From Emcibacter sp. SYSU 3D8 (GTDB lineage Bacteria > Pseudomonadota > Alphaproteobacteria > SMXS01): a stretch of DNA of 64,000 nt. The stretch spans positions 558,001 through 622,000 of the forward strand of contig NZ_JBBYXK010000003.1 in the NCBI RefSeq assembly GCF_039655875.1. The letters run 5' to 3'. Position numbers and translations under genes: made by a program. Below, piece by piece: positions 39,056 through 48,889 of this stretch (positions within the stretch are counted from its first letter, which is position 1; every line of letters starts with the position of its first letter). The notes under the pieces were generated by a model. The model had not been told where the DNA came from, did no database searches, and was given only the letters and a program-made list of their open reading frames with translations.

Positions 39056-39445
39056 ATGGCAACCGATACCGGCCGCGTCAAGCGTCGCGAACGCAAGAAC
39101 ATCACCTCGGGCGTTGCGCATGTCAGCGCCACGTTCAACAACACCATGGTGACCATCGCCGATCACCAGGGCAACACGATTGCCTGGTCCTCGGCTGGTG
39201 CGCAGGGCTTCAAGGGCTCGCGTAAGTCCACGCCATATGCGGCCCAGCTGGCCGCCGAAGATGCCGGCCGGAAGGCGCAGGAACACGGCATGAAGACGCT
39301 TGAAGTCGAAGTCAGCGGTCCTGGTTCGGGTCGTGAGTCGGCGCTCCGTGCGCTGCAGTCGGTGGGTTTCACGATCACCTCGATCAAGGATGTGACGCCG
39401 ATCCCGCATAACGGTTGCCGCCCGCCCAAGCGTCGCCGCGTCTAA
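39056..39445 (+). CDS. rpsK: Ribosomal protein S11
   Basis: A 129-residue S11. It has [40 protein letters not shown] and the C-terminal [17 protein letters not shown]. It lies on the 30S platform near the E site. 12 bases follow rpsM. No rpsD (S4) gene follows, the usual alphaproteobacterial state. Confidence 0.98.
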   Translation: MATDTGRVKRRERKNITSGVAHVSATFNNTMVTIADHQGNTIAWSSAGAQGFKGSRKSTPYAAQLAAEDAGRKAQEHGMKTLEVEVSGPGSGRESALRALQSVGFTITSIKDVTPIPHNGCRPPKRRRV

Positions 39446-39519
39446 GCCTCAAGGCACGCGGAACATTCAAGAGTACGGCGCCCCCACCGGGGCGCTTGAC
39501 CTTAAAAAGGGGTCTAACG

Positions 39520-40539
39520 GTGGTAGTACAGAAGAACTGGCAGGAATTGATTCGGCCGAACAAGCTGGAGGTCAAGCCGGGTAACGACGCGAAGACGAAG
39601 GCGACCGTCGTCGCCGAGCCGCTCGAGCGCGGCTTCGGGCTGACCTTGGGCAACGCTCTGCGCCGCGTGCTGCTGTCTTCACTGCAGGGCTCGGCCGTCA
39701 GCGCCATCCAGATCGAGAATGTTCTGCATGAGTTTTCCTCGATTTCGGGAGTCCGCGAGGACGTCACCGACATCGTGCTGAACATCAAGTCGCTCGCCGT
39801 GAAGATGCACGTCGAGGGGCCCAAGCGTTTGTCGCTCAAGGCCAAGGGCCCGGGGCAGGTGACCGCCGCCAACATCAGCGAGCATGCGTCGATCGAGATC
39901 CTCAACCCGGACCTGGTGATCTGCACGCTGGACGAAGGCGCCGAGATCAACATGGAATTGACCGTCAACAACGGCAAGGGCTACGTGCCGGCGGACCGCA
40001 ACCGTCCGGACGATGCGCCGATCGGCCTGATTCCGGTCGATGCGCTCTATAGCCCGGTCGTGACGGTGTCCTACCGGGTCGAGAACACCCGCGAGGGCCA
40101 GGTTCTCGACTATGACAAGCTGACCATGGACGTCGAGACAGACGGCTCGATCAGCCCCGAGGACGCGATGGCCTACGCCGCCCGTATCCTGCAGGACCAG
40201 CTGCAGCTGTTCGTCAACTTCGAAGAGCCCCGCGAGGTCGTCCGCCGCGAAGAGGAGAAGGAGCCGGAGTTCAACCGGAATCTCCTGCGCAAGGTCGACG
40301 AACTCGAATTGTCGGTGCGCTCGGCCAATTGTCTGAAGAACGACAATATCGTCTATATCGGCGATCTCATCCAGAAGACCGAGGCGGAGATGCTCCGCAC
40401 GCCGAATTTCGGCCGCAAGTCGCTGAACGAGATCAAGGAAGTGCTGTCCTCGATGGGCCTCAAGCTGGGCATGGAAGTGCCCAACTGGCCGCCAGAAAAC
40501 ATCGAGGAACTGGCGAAGAAACTGGAAAGTGAGTACTGA
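39520..40539 (+). CDS. rpoA: DNA-directed RNA polymerase subunit alpha
   Basis: A 339-residue alpha subunit starting at GTG ([20 protein letters not shown]) with AAAAAGGGG upstream. The N-terminal dimer domain has [20 protein letters not shown] and the beta-contact region. The C-terminal domain (residues about 250-330) has [20 protein letters not shown] then [20 protein letters not shown], which contacts UP elements and activators. The length is normal. Confidence 0.98.
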   Translation: MVVQKNWQELIRPNKLEVKPGNDAKTKATVVAEPLERGFGLTLGNALRRVLLSSLQGSAVSAIQIENVLHEFSSISGVREDVTDIVLNIKSLAVKMHVEGPKRLSLKAKGPGQVTAANISEHASIEILNPDLVICTLDEGAEINMELTVNNGKGYVPADRNRPDDAPIGLIPVDALYSPVVTVSYRVENTREGQVLDYDKLTMDVETDGSISPEDAMAYAARILQDQLQLFVNFEEPREVVRREEEKEPEFNRNLLRKVDELELSVRSANCLKNDNIVYIGDLIQKTEAEMLRTPNFGRKSLNEIKEVLSSMGLKLGMEVPNWPPENIEELAKKLESEY

Positions 40540-40572
40540 TCGGCCCTAGGCCGGTCATTCGGGAGTAGCGCG

Positions 40573-41001
40573 ATGCGCCATGGTATGTCGGGACGGAAAC
40601 TGAATCGCGACTCGTCGTCGCGCAAGGCGCTCTTGCAGAGCCTCGCGACGTCACTGCTCAAGCACGAGCAGATCAAGACCACACTGCCCAAGGCGAAGGA
40701 GCTTCGGCCCTACGTCGAGAAGCTGATTACCTTGGGCAAGGCCGGCAGCCTGCACGCACGCCGCCAGGCTGCGGGCAAGATTCCGGAGTCCAAGGTGGTG
40801 GACAAGCTGTTCTCGACCATCGCGGAACGGTACGAAGAGCGGTCAGGCGGTTACACCCGCGTGCTGAAGGCTGGCTTCCGCTACGGCGATGCCGCGCCGA
40901 TGGCTTTCATCGAGCTGGTTGACCGCGATCCGGCGGCCAAGGGCACCGATGCCGGTCCCACCGCCGACGCCCGCGACGAGGACGTCGAGGACGAGGCATA
41001 A
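40573..41001 (+). CDS. rplQ: Ribosomal protein L17
   Basis: A 142-residue L17 ([20 protein letters not shown]). [20 protein letters not shown] and [20 protein letters not shown] are conserved. About 20 acidic residues ([11 protein letters not shown]) extend the tail beyond the short E. coli form, as in many Alphaproteobacteria. Last gene of the ribosomal block, followed by a terminator. Confidence 0.98.
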   Translation: MRHGMSGRKLNRDSSSRKALLQSLATSLLKHEQIKTTLPKAKELRPYVEKLITLGKAGSLHARRQAAGKIPESKVVDKLFSTIAERYEERSGGYTRVLKAGFRYGDAAPMAFIELVDRDPAAKGTDAGPTADARDEDVEDEA

Positions 41002-41024
41002 GCCTGGTCCACAGGGAATTCACG

Positions 41025-41051
41025 AAAGGGCAGCCTCATCGGCTGCCCTTT
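41025..41051 (+). terminator. Terminator after rplQ
   Basis: AAAGGGCAGCC pairs with GGCTGCCCTTT around TCATC. The 3' arm ends in CCCTTT and GCGTTT follows. Position at the end of the ribosomal block supports a terminator role. Confidence 0.75.
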
Positions 41052-41109
41052 GCGTTTGGGGGCTGGTTGCCTAAATAGAACACGTGACTTTGAACGGGGT
41101 GACGGACAT

Positions 41110-42597
41110 ATGAGCGGATGGATGTCGGGTTGGCGCGGGGCGCTGTCGGTCGTGGTCATGCTGGCGGTCGGCGGTGCCATCTATGGGAGTTACGCGCAAC
41201 TCGGGCCGCCCGAACCGGACGCCGATGCTCCCGCGCCGCTGGCATCGCCCGCGCCGGTTCAGAAGGTGGTTCCCGCCGACACCTCCGTGATCGAATATTC
41301 CTATGCGCCCCTCATGAAGCGCGTGGCGCCTGCCGTGGTGAACATCTACACCACCAAGATGGTGCAGACCGGCGGCAACCGGTTGTTCAACGATCCGTTC
41401 TTCCGCCAATTCTTCGGTGACCGTTACGGCGACGAGCCGCAACAGAAAAAGAAGGAACAGAACTCGCTGGGTTCCGGCGTCATCGTGCGCGCCGATGGTC
41501 TTGTCGTAACGAACCACCACGTCATCGATGGCGCGGACGAGATATTCGTCGTGCTGAATGACCGGCGGGAGTTCAAGGCGAAAATCGTCGCCGACGAGGC
41601 GCGCCTGGACCTGGCGGTGTTGAAGATCGAATCGGCCGGCCTGCCTTTCCTGCAGTTGCGGGACTCGGACACGATCGAGGTCGGCGACGTTACCTTCGCC
41701 ATCGGCAACCCGTTCGGCATCGGCCAGACCGTGACCCAGGGCATTGTCTCCGCAGTGGGACGCGCCAGCCGCTCTTCAGCCGGCGCATATGAATTCTTCA
41801 TCCAGACCGATGCCGCCATCAATCCGGGCAATTCCGGCGGCGCGCTGGTAGGCCTCGACGGCACGTTGTTCGGCGTCAATACCTGGATCTACTCGCCCAC
41901 CGGCAGCTATGCGGGCATCAGCTTTGCCATCCCGGCAAACATGGTGAAGCGTATCGTCGATGCGGCCGACCGGGGTGGCAAGGTGCTGCGGCCGTGGTTC
42001 GGCGCAACGGGACAGGTGATCACCAGCGACCTGGCCGACTCGCTTGGTCTGGACCGACCTGGCGGCGTGCTGATCAACGCAATTTATCCGGGCGGTCCCG
42101 CCGACAAGGCCGGGCTGCAGATCGGCGACGTGCTGACCGAGGTTGAAGGACGGCTGGTCGACGATCCGGGCAGCATGATCTCGATCCTGGCGACCCATTC
42201 CGTTGGCGGCAAGGTAGAGGTCGAGATCGTGCGCGACCGCAAGACCATGAGCCTTCGCGTGCCGCTGGTCGCCGCGCCGGAAGTGCCCAAGCGCGACGAA
42301 ACCATGCTGCCCGCCGGTCATCTGTTCGCCGGCGCCAAGGTGGCGAACATGTCGCCGGCGCTGGCCGACGAATTGCAGCTCGACATCATGGCCCGGGGGG
42401 TCATCGTCCTCGCCATCGAACGCGGCAGCTCGGCCCACCGCGCCGGTCTTCGGCCGGGCGACTTCATCGTCTCGATCAACGACAAGCCGGTCAAGACGGT
42501 GGCGGAACTCAACGCCGTGTGGGCCGGCTACAAGGGCGTCATGAACGTGAAGATCAAACGCCAGGGCCAGATCGTCAGCGGCACCTTCCGCCAGTAG
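41110..42597 (+). CDS. Do-like (DegP/DegQ) periplasmic serine protease
   Basis: A 495-residue HtrA-family protein. An N-terminal hydrophobic segment (ALSVVVMLAVGGAIYGSYA) exports or anchors it. The trypsin-like domain carries the triad His137 (TNHHVID), Asp167 (ARLDLAVLK) and Ser242 (INPGNSGGAL). Two PDZ domains follow (about residues 300-390 and 415-490), the second including AGLRPGDFIVSINDKPVKTV. It should degrade or refold damaged envelope proteins. ATG 41110 gives the full hydrophobic lead, and the open frame upstream overlaps the rplQ terminator. It stands just before rarA. degP, degQ and mucD-type orthologues cannot be told apart here. Confidence 0.9.
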   Translation: MSGWMSGWRGALSVVVMLAVGGAIYGSYAQLGPPEPDADAPAPLASPAPVQKVVPADTSVIEYSYAPLMKRVAPAVVNIYTTKMVQTGGNRLFNDPFFRQFFGDRYGDEPQQKKKEQNSLGSGVIVRADGLVVTNHHVIDGADEIFVVLNDRREFKAKIVADEARLDLAVLKIESAGLPFLQLRDSDTIEVGDVTFAIGNPFGIGQTVTQGIVSAVGRASRSSAGAYEFFIQTDAAINPGNSGGALVGLDGTLFGVNTWIYSPTGSYAGISFAIPANMVKRIVDAADRGGKVLRPWFGATGQVITSDLADSLGLDRPGGVLINAIYPGGPADKAGLQIGDVLTEVEGRLVDDPGSMISILATHSVGGKVEVEIVRDRKTMSLRVPLVAAPEVPKRDETMLPAGHLFAGAKVANMSPALADELQLDIMARGVIVLAIERGSSAHRAGLRPGDFIVSINDKPVKTVAELNAVWAGYKGVMNVKIKRQGQIVSGTFRQ

Positions 42598-42620
42598 GCC
42601 GCACGCCCTACATTAGGCCA

Positions 42621-43946
42621 ATGGCAGACCTGTTCCAGACAGCCGGGCTCGAGACATCGGCGCCGCGCCCGCTCGCCGACCGGCTGCGGCCGGCGCGCAT
42701 CGAGGATGTGGTCGGGCAGGGGCACCTGCTCGGCCCGACCGGACCCATCGGCCGCATGCTGGCCGCGCGGCGGATGGCCTCGCTGATCCTGTGGGGACCA
42801 CCCGGCACCGGCAAGACCACGATTGCCCGCTTGCTGGCCGACCATGTCGACCTTCATTTCGAGCAGGTATCGGCGGTGTTCTCGGGCGTTGCCGATTTGC
42901 GCAAGGTGTTCGACACCGCCCGGGGGCGCCGCCGCGACGGCAAGGGCACCCTTCTCTTCGTCGACGAGATCCACCGGTTCAACCGTTCCCAGCAGGACGC
43001 GTTCCTGCCCTATGTGGAGGATGGGACGGTGATTCTGGTGGGCGCCACCACCGAGAATCCGTCGTTCGAACTCAACGCCGCGTTGTTGTCGCGCGCCCAG
43101 GTCATGGTGCTCAACCGGCTCGACGATGCGGCCATGGAGACCATGCTGGAGCGTGCCGAGGCCGAGACCGGCCATCCACTGCCGCTGCAGCCCGATGCGC
43201 GAGTGGCGCTGAAGGCGATGGCCGACGGCGACGGCCGGTTTCTCTACAACATGGTCGAGGAAGTGGCCGCGCTCGGCCCGGATACCGAACCGTTCGACAC
43301 CGCGGCGCTTGCCGACGTGGTGCAGCGCCGGGCGCCGGTGTACGACAAGGCCCAGGAGGGCCACTACAATCTGATCAGCGCCCTGCACAAGAGCCTGCGC
43401 GGCTCGGACGTGGACGCGGCGCTCTATTATCTGGCGCGCATGTTGACGGCCGGCGAGGACCCGCTCTACATCACCCGCCGTCTCGTGCGGTTCGCCGCCG
43501 AGGACATTGGCATGGCCGATCCGCAGGCGCTGGTCCAGGCGCTGGCCGCCAAGGACATGTACGACTTTCTGGGCTCGCCCGAAGGCGAACTGGGCATCGT
43601 CCAGGCGGTGATCTATCTGGGCACGGCGCCCAAATCGAACGCGGTCTATACCGCCTCGAAGCAGGCCAACGCCGCCGCGCGCGAGGCGGGATCGCTGATG
43701 CCGCCCATGCATATCCTCAACGCGCCGACCCGGATGATGAAGAATCTGGGTTACGGCAAGGGCTATGAATACGACCACGATGCCGCCGACGGCTTTTCCG
43801 GCCAGAATTACTTCCCCGAAGGCATGGAACGCCGGCAACTCTACCGGCCTCTCGAGCGGGGTTTCGAGCGCGATGTGCTCAAGCGCCTCGACTACTGGGC
43901 CAGGCTGCGCGCCGAACGGCAGCAGCGCGAGGCCGGCCAGCAGTGA
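42621..43946 (+). CDS. rarA: Replication-associated recombination protein A (RarA/MgsA)
   Basis: A 441-residue clamp-loader-like AAA ATPase. The start MADLFQTAGLETSAPRPLAD leads into ADRLRPARIEDVVGQGHLLG. Walker A is GPPGTGKTTIARLLA and Walker B is LLFVDEIHRFNRSQQD. VGATTENPSFELNAALLSRA is sensor 1. The C-terminal tetramerisation part has GSDVDAALYYLARMLTAGED and NYFPEGMERRQLYRPLERGF. It acts at stalled replication forks. 23 bases follow the protease gene. The stop overlaps the next start (GTGA). Confidence 0.95.
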   Translation: MADLFQTAGLETSAPRPLADRLRPARIEDVVGQGHLLGPTGPIGRMLAARRMASLILWGPPGTGKTTIARLLADHVDLHFEQVSAVFSGVADLRKVFDTARGRRRDGKGTLLFVDEIHRFNRSQQDAFLPYVEDGTVILVGATTENPSFELNAALLSRAQVMVLNRLDDAAMETMLERAEAETGHPLPLQPDARVALKAMADGDGRFLYNMVEEVAALGPDTEPFDTAALADVVQRRAPVYDKAQEGHYNLISALHKSLRGSDVDAALYYLARMLTAGEDPLYITRRLVRFAAEDIGMADPQALVQALAAKDMYDFLGSPEGELGIVQAVIYLGTAPKSNAVYTASKQANAAAREAGSLMPPMHILNAPTRMMKNLGYGKGYEYDHDAADGFSGQNYFPEGMERRQLYRPLERGFERDVLKRLDYWARLRAERQQREAGQQ

Positions 43947-44821
43947 ACCCGTTCGACCTGTTCGTGGGGGCGGACTGGTCGGGTGCGCGCGGCCCCGGGC
44001 TGAAAGGGCTGCAGGTGGCGATGTGTGCGCCGGGACAGGCTGCGCCTTCGCTGGTCGGCAATCCGGCAGGCGGCCCGTGGACGCGGCCGGCATTCGCCCG
44101 GTGGCTGCTGGACCGGTCGGCTGCGCACCGGGTGCTGTGCAGCCTCGACTTTTCATTCGGCTTTCCGTGGGAAGACCGGCAGGCCTATTTCCCCGGCTTC
44201 GCGGACGACCCGGCGGATCATGCCGGCTTGTGGGCGCTGGTCGAGGCGCATTGCGGCGCTGCAGGCAGCCTGTTCGGCGGTGACTTCGCCGGCGCCGGTC
44301 CGTTTCAGCGCCACTTCCGCCGCGGCGGGGTCACGGGCGACCGCTATGTGCGCCGCCTGCGCACGGTCGAGACGCTGATCCATGCGCGGGGCCTGGGCGC
44401 GGCCGAATCCGTATTCAACCTGGTCGGCGCGGGGCAGGTGGGTCTGGCATCCCTGTCCGGCATGCGGATGCTGCGCTGGCTGAAGCACTGCCCCGGCGTG
44501 GCGGTGTGGCCGTTCGATGACAGTGCCGGTGCCCGGCTGGTGCTGGCCGAAACCTTCCCCACGGCCTTCGTGCGCATGGCGGATTGCGGCCGGGGGAAGG
44601 TGCGCTGCGCCGGGCGGCTGAACCGGGTCCTGGACCATTTCGGCTCCGGGCCCTTTCCGGGCGGGAACAATGATACATTTGCACTGTCAGACGACATGAC
44701 CGACGCGCTGATTCTCGCCGCCGGTCTGCGCCGGCTTTCCGGCGCTGCCTCGCTGTGGAATCCGGCGGGCTTATCGGATAGGGTCCGCCGCTTCGAAGGC
44801 TGGACCTTCGGTTTAGAGTGA
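43943..44821 (+). CDS. DUF429-like protein (predicted RNase H-fold nuclease)
   Basis: A 292-residue protein starting at GTG that overlaps the rarA stop. The spacing of conserved acids looks like the DUF429 RNase H-like family: GADWSG at the start, CSLDFSFGFPW near residue 68, AETFPTAF near 195 and DDMTDALILAAGL near 255. Between them lies an unusual stretch rich in Phe, Gly and Arg (FPGFADDPADHAGLW). No membrane segment or signal is seen. The tight overlap with rarA and the nearby RNA-modifying rluC make a nucleic-acid role plausible, but activity is not established. The family call is by motif spacing only. Confidence 0.55.
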   Translation: MNPFDLFVGADWSGARGPGLKGLQVAMCAPGQAAPSLVGNPAGGPWTRPAFARWLLDRSAAHRVLCSLDFSFGFPWEDRQAYFPGFADDPADHAGLWALVEAHCGAAGSLFGGDFAGAGPFQRHFRRGGVTGDRYVRRLRTVETLIHARGLGAAESVFNLVGAGQVGLASLSGMRMLRWLKHCPGVAVWPFDDSAGARLVLAETFPTAFVRMADCGRGKVRCAGRLNRVLDHFGSGPFPGGNNDTFALSDDMTDALILAAGLRRLSGAASLWNPAGLSDRVRRFEGWTFGLE

Positions 44822-44837
44822 TGGACGGGATCGTGTC

Positions 44838-45806
44838 ATGAGTGTCGTGCAAACCATATCGGTCAAACCGGCCGATGCCGACCAGCGGCTCGACCGCTGG
44901 TTCAAGCAGCATTTCCCGGCGCTGTCATTCGGCCACCTGCAGAAGCTGTTGCGTACCGGCCAGATCCGGGTGGGCGGCAAGCGCGCCAAGGCCGACTACC
45001 GGCTGTTGGCGGGCGACCAGATCCGCATTCCCCCCATGGGCGAGATGGCCTTGCCCATGAAGAAGCCGTTGCCGGCGCCGCCGCGCAGCGAGGACGTCCA
45101 GATGCTGCAGGACGCGGTGCTCTACAAGGACGATCACGTCATCGTAATCAACAAGCCGCCGGGCCTTGCCGTGCAGGGCGGCACCAGCATCGGCAAGCAT
45201 CTTGACGGCATGCTCGAGGCATTGCGCTTCGGCGCCTCGGATCGCCCCCGGCTGGTCCACCGTCTGGACAAGGACACCAGCGGCGTCCTGGTGCTGGCCC
45301 GTTCCCGCCAGGCGGCCGCCGCGCTGGCGCTGTCGTTCAAGGACCGCAAGACCAGGAAGACCTACTGGGCGCTGGTCACCGGCGTGCCGAGTCCGAACGA
45401 GGGTGAGATCACCTCGATGATGGAAAAGGACGGCGAGGAGGACGAGCGCGTCCGGCCTGGCGACAAGGGCCTGAAGGCCATCACCGAATACAAGGTGATA
45501 GAGAACGCGGGCAATGCGCTGTGCTGGCTGGCGCTGCGGCCGGTGACGGGCCGCACCCACCAGCTCCGCGTCCATTGCGCCCAGCTTGGCACCCCCATTA
45601 TCAGCGATGGCAAATACGGCAGCGAGGACTCCTTCCGCGACGGTATTTCCAGCAAGCTGCACCTGCATGCCCGCAATATCGTCATTCCCCATCCGGTGCG
45701 CGGCACCATCGATGTGACCGCGCCGTTGCCACCGCACATGCGCGAGACCTGGGCCCTGTTCGAGTTCGATCCGAACATGCGGCAGGACGTGTTCGCCGAT
45801 GACTGA
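44838..45806 (+). CDS. rluC: RluC/RluD-type 23S rRNA pseudouridine synthase
   Basis: A 322-residue enzyme. An N-terminal S4 RNA-binding domain (ADQRLDRWFKQHFPALSFGH, KLLRTGQIRVGGKRAK) precedes the catalytic domain with PRLVHRLDKDTSGVLVLARS, whose Asp is the pseudouridylation nucleophile. KTYWALVTGVP and PVTGRTHQLRVHCAQLGTPI complete the RluA-family motifs. Which 23S uridines it modifies cannot be read, so the symbol is by closest type. It overlaps the HAD gene by 8 bases, a pairing frequent in Alphaproteobacteria. Confidence 0.88.
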   Translation: MSVVQTISVKPADADQRLDRWFKQHFPALSFGHLQKLLRTGQIRVGGKRAKADYRLLAGDQIRIPPMGEMALPMKKPLPAPPRSEDVQMLQDAVLYKDDHVIVINKPPGLAVQGGTSIGKHLDGMLEALRFGASDRPRLVHRLDKDTSGVLVLARSRQAAAALALSFKDRKTRKTYWALVTGVPSPNEGEITSMMEKDGEEDERVRPGDKGLKAITEYKVIENAGNALCWLALRPVTGRTHQLRVHCAQLGTPIISDGKYGSEDSFRDGISSKLHLHARNIVIPHPVRGTIDVTAPLPPHMRETWALFEFDPNMRQDVFADD

Positions 45807-46476
45807 CCTGCGCCTGATCATGTTCGACTGCGACGGCACACTGGTCGACAGCCAGCATGTCATCTTCGCCGCCATGAACCATGCATTCGACCGGCATGGC
45901 ATGGCCTGCCCGGACCTGAACGCGGTGCGCCGCGTCGTCGGCCTGGGGCTGGTCGAGGCGGTTGCCGAGCTGGTGCCGCAACTGGACCGCAAGACCCATG
46001 TCGACCTGGCCGAATCGTACAAGGATGCGTTCGGGCATCTGCGCCATGATCCGCTGCACACCGAACCGCTGTTTCCCGGCGTCCGCGAGGCGCTGGAGAC
46101 ACTGTCGGGGGCCGGCTATCTACTCGGCGTCGCTACTGGAAAGTCGCGGCGCGGGCTGGCCAGCACCCTGAAGCTGCACGGCATGCGGGACCTGTTCGTG
46201 ACCCTGCAGACGGCCGACGACGCGCCAAGCAAGCCTCATCCGGGCATGCTCGACAACGCTCTGAGCGCCACCGGGGCGCGGCGCGAGGATACGGTGATGA
46301 TCGGCGACACGGTCTTCGACATTCACATGGCGCGCAGCGCCGGGGTTCACCCGCTGGGCGTGTCCTGGGGCTACCATCCCGCCGAGGAGCTGACCGATGC
46401 CGGCGCGCGCCATGTGCTGGGCGACTATGCCGGCCTGTCGCCCTGGCTGGGGACCCTGTGGGAGAAGGCGGCTTGA
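45799..46476 (+). CDS. HAD-IA hydrolase, phosphoglycolate phosphatase-like
   Basis: A 225-residue HAD phosphatase. Motif I is MFDCDGTLVDSQ with nucleophile Asp10 and Asp12. A helical cap follows. Motif II is LGVATGKSRRGL, motif III is Lys in PSKPHPGML, and motif IV is VMIGDTVFDIHMARSAG. The sequence resembles phosphoglycolate phosphatases (Gph) and pyrophosphatases, but the substrate cannot be assigned. Gene overlaps on both sides (rluC and atp12) suggest one operon. Confidence 0.85.
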   Translation: MTDLRLIMFDCDGTLVDSQHVIFAAMNHAFDRHGMACPDLNAVRRVVGLGLVEAVAELVPQLDRKTHVDLAESYKDAFGHLRHDPLHTEPLFPGVREALETLSGAGYLLGVATGKSRRGLASTLKLHGMRDLFVTLQTADDAPSKPHPGMLDNALSATGARREDTVMIGDTVFDIHMARSAGVHPLGVSWGYHPAEELTDAGARHVLGDYAGLSPWLGTLWEKAA

Positions 46477-47168
46477 AGCGGTTCTACAAGGCCGTCGAGG
46501 CGGTCTCCGTCGACGGCGGCCACGCCATCACGCTCGACGGCAAGCCCGTCCGGACGCCGGCCCGTGCGCCGTTCGTCGTGCCGTCGCGGCCGCTGGCCGC
46601 CGCAATTGCCGCCGAATGGGATGCCCAGGAGGACGAGGTGCGGCCCCAGTCCATGCCGATGACCGGACTGGCCAACGCCGCCATCGACCTGATGGCGACG
46701 CGCCGGGGCGAAATACTGACGGATGCCGCCGGCTATGCGGATGCCGATCTGCTGTGCTACCGCGCCGATGCGCCGGCCGGCCTCCGCGTCCGACAGGACG
46801 AGAGCTGGCAGCCGCTGCTCGACTGGGCGGCAGAGCACCTCGGTCTGCGCCTTGTCGTGACGACTGGTGTCGTGCACGTCGCGCAGGCGCCCGGTACCAT
46901 CGAGGCGGCCCAGCGCCACCTCGACGCCTATGACGATTTCACCATGGTCGGAATCAGCCGGCTGACCCAGGGGCTGGGCTCGGTGGTGCTCGCCGCTGCC
47001 ATCGCCGAAGGCCATCTGGCTGCCGAAGACGCCTTCGATCTGAGCCAGATCGACGAGCTTTGGCAGGAATCCCTGTGGGGCGTTGACGACGAGGCGGTGG
47101 CGCGCCGCGTTCTGCTGCGCCAGGATCTGCTCGATGCCGCCCGGTTCATGACGCTGACCCGTTCCTGA
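46473..47168 (+). CDS. ATP12-family F1-ATPase assembly chaperone
   Basis: About 231 residues from TTG 46473 (LKRFYKAVEAVSVDGGHAIT), preferred over GTG 46458 because GGAGAAGG lies just upstream. LDGKPVRTPARAPFVVPSRP, AAAIAAEWDAQEDEVRPQSM-type residues and PMTGLANAAIDL are the ATP12 signature. DDFTMVGISRLTQGLGSVVL and a C-terminal WQESLWGVDDEAVAR follow. ATP12 binds the F1 alpha subunit during ATP synthase assembly in mitochondria and Alphaproteobacteria, a lineage clue. No ATP synthase genes are in the window. Confidence 0.88.
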   Translation: MKRFYKAVEAVSVDGGHAITLDGKPVRTPARAPFVVPSRPLAAAIAAEWDAQEDEVRPQSMPMTGLANAAIDLMATRRGEILTDAAGYADADLLCYRADAPAGLRVRQDESWQPLLDWAAEHLGLRLVVTTGVVHVAQAPGTIEAAQRHLDAYDDFTMVGISRLTQGLGSVVLAAAIAEGHLAAEDAFDLSQIDELWQESLWGVDDEAVARRVLLRQDLLDAARFMTLTRS

Positions 47169-47338
47169 CACACGCCGCCCGTGAAAAATCGCCCGGCCCG
47201 GCACCCGCCAAACGACCTATGCCGCAGATGCGAGAGTCTGTTACAAAGCAGTTAACCTTGCTATATGGTCGCCACCAAATTGCCGGCTGCCGGTCGGTCT
47301 CTCCATAATCGACAATCAATCGTTGGGGGTATCCCGCC

Positions 47339-48871
47339 ATGCAGGAAATCTTGCAGGAGTTGGAAAAGCGCCGTGCCCAGGCCCGCATGGGCGGTGGCGA
47401 GGCGCGTATCGACGCGCAGCACAAGCGCGGCAAGCTGACAGCCCGTGAGCGGCTGGAAGTCCTGCTCGATCCCGGCTCGTTCGAGGAATACGACATGTTC
47501 GTCGAGCACCGGAACACCGATTTCGGCATGCAGGAACAACGCATTCCCGGCGACGGCGTGGTCACCGGCCACGGCACCATCAATGGCCGCCTGGTCTTCG
47601 TGTTCTCGCAGGATTTCACCGTCTTCGGCGGCGCGCTGTCGGAAACCTTCGCCGAGAAGATCTGCAAGGTGATGGACCGCGCCGCCAGTGTTGGCGCGCC
47701 GGTCATCGGCATCAACGATTCGGGCGGCGCCCGCATCCAGGAAGGCGTCGCCTCGCTGGCCGGCTATGCCGACGTGTTCCAGCGCAACATCGAGCAATCG
47801 GGCGTCATTCCCCAGCTGTCGCTGATCATGGGCCCGTGCGCCGGCGGCGCGGTCTATTCCCCCGCCATGACCGACTTCATCTTCATGGTGAAGGACACGT
47901 CCTACATGTTCGTCACGGGTCCCGAAGTGGTGAAGACGGTCACCCAGGAGACCGTGACCCAGGAGCAGCTCGGCGGCGCCATCACCCACACCACGAAATC
48001 GTCGGTGGCGGACCTGGCGTTCGAAAACGATGTCGAGGCGCTGCTGCAGACGCGCCGCTTCTTCGATTTCCTGCCGCTGAACAACAAGGAAAAGCCGCCG
48101 GTCCGCGAATCCTTCGATCGCGCCGACCGGCTCGAAATGTCGCTGGATACGCTGATACCCGACAATCCGAACAAGCCCTACGACATGCTGGAGCTGATCT
48201 CCAAGGTCGTCGACGAGGGCGACTTCATGGAAGTTCAGCCCAAGTTCGCGGGCAACATCATCACCGGCTTCGGCCGCATGGAAGGCTCCACTGTCGGCAT
48301 CGTCGCCAACCAGCCCATGGTGCTGGCCGGCTGCCTCGACATCGACAGCTCGCGCAAGGCTGCCCGTTTCGTGCGCTTCTGCGACGCCTTCAACATCCCG
48401 ATCGTCACCTTTGTCGACGTGCCGGGCTTCCTGCCGGGCACCGCCCAGGAATATGGCGGCATCATCAAGCATGGCGCCAAGCTGCTGTTTGCGTTTGGCG
48501 AGGCCACGGTGCCGAAGGTTACCGTCATCACCCGCAAGGCCTATGGCGGCGCCTATGACGTGATGAGCTCCAAGCACCTGCGCGGCGATGTCAACTATGC
48601 CTGGCCAACAGCCGAAATCGCGGTGATGGGCGCCAAGGGCGCGGTCGAGATCATCTTCCGCAAGGACATAGGCGATGCCGAGAAGATCGCCGAGCACACG
48701 AGGAACTACGAGGCGCGCTTCGCCAATCCGTTCGTGGCGGCGAGCCGAGGCTTCATCGACGAGGTGATCATGCCGCATTCCACGCGGCGCCGGATCGCCA
48801 ACTCGTTGCGCATCCTGAAGAACAAGGACGTGCGCAATCCCTGGAAAAAACACGACAACCTGCCGCTTTAA
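47339..48871 (+). CDS. pccB: Acyl-CoA (propionyl-CoA) carboxylase beta subunit
   Basis: A 510-residue carboxyltransferase. The N-terminal half has [39 protein letters not shown] and the acyl-CoA oxyanion loop [20 protein letters not shown]. The C-terminal half binds carboxybiotin, with [20 protein letters not shown] and [19 protein letters not shown]. It moves CO2 from biotin to propionyl-CoA to give methylmalonyl-CoA. The alpha subunit follows 18 bases later. Substrate preference is inferred from overall similarity to PccB. Methylmalonyl-CoA mutase and epimerase are not in the window. Confidence 0.92.
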   Translation: MQEILQELEKRRAQARMGGGEARIDAQHKRGKLTARERLEVLLDPGSFEEYDMFVEHRNTDFGMQEQRIPGDGVVTGHGTINGRLVFVFSQDFTVFGGALSETFAEKICKVMDRAASVGAPVIGINDSGGARIQEGVASLAGYADVFQRNIEQSGVIPQLSLIMGPCAGGAVYSPAMTDFIFMVKDTSYMFVTGPEVVKTVTQETVTQEQLGGAITHTTKSSVADLAFENDVEALLQTRRFFDFLPLNNKEKPPVRESFDRADRLEMSLDTLIPDNPNKPYDMLELISKVVDEGDFMEVQPKFAGNIITGFGRMEGSTVGIVANQPMVLAGCLDIDSSRKAARFVRFCDAFNIPIVTFVDVPGFLPGTAQEYGGIIKHGAKLLFAFGEATVPKVTVITRKAYGGAYDVMSSKHLRGDVNYAWPTAEIAVMGAKGAVEIIFRKDIGDAEKIAEHTRNYEARFANPFVAASRGFIDEVIMPHSTRRRIANSLRILKNKDVRNPWKKHDNLPL

Positions 48872-48889
48872 GGCGAGGGGAGGAAGCCC

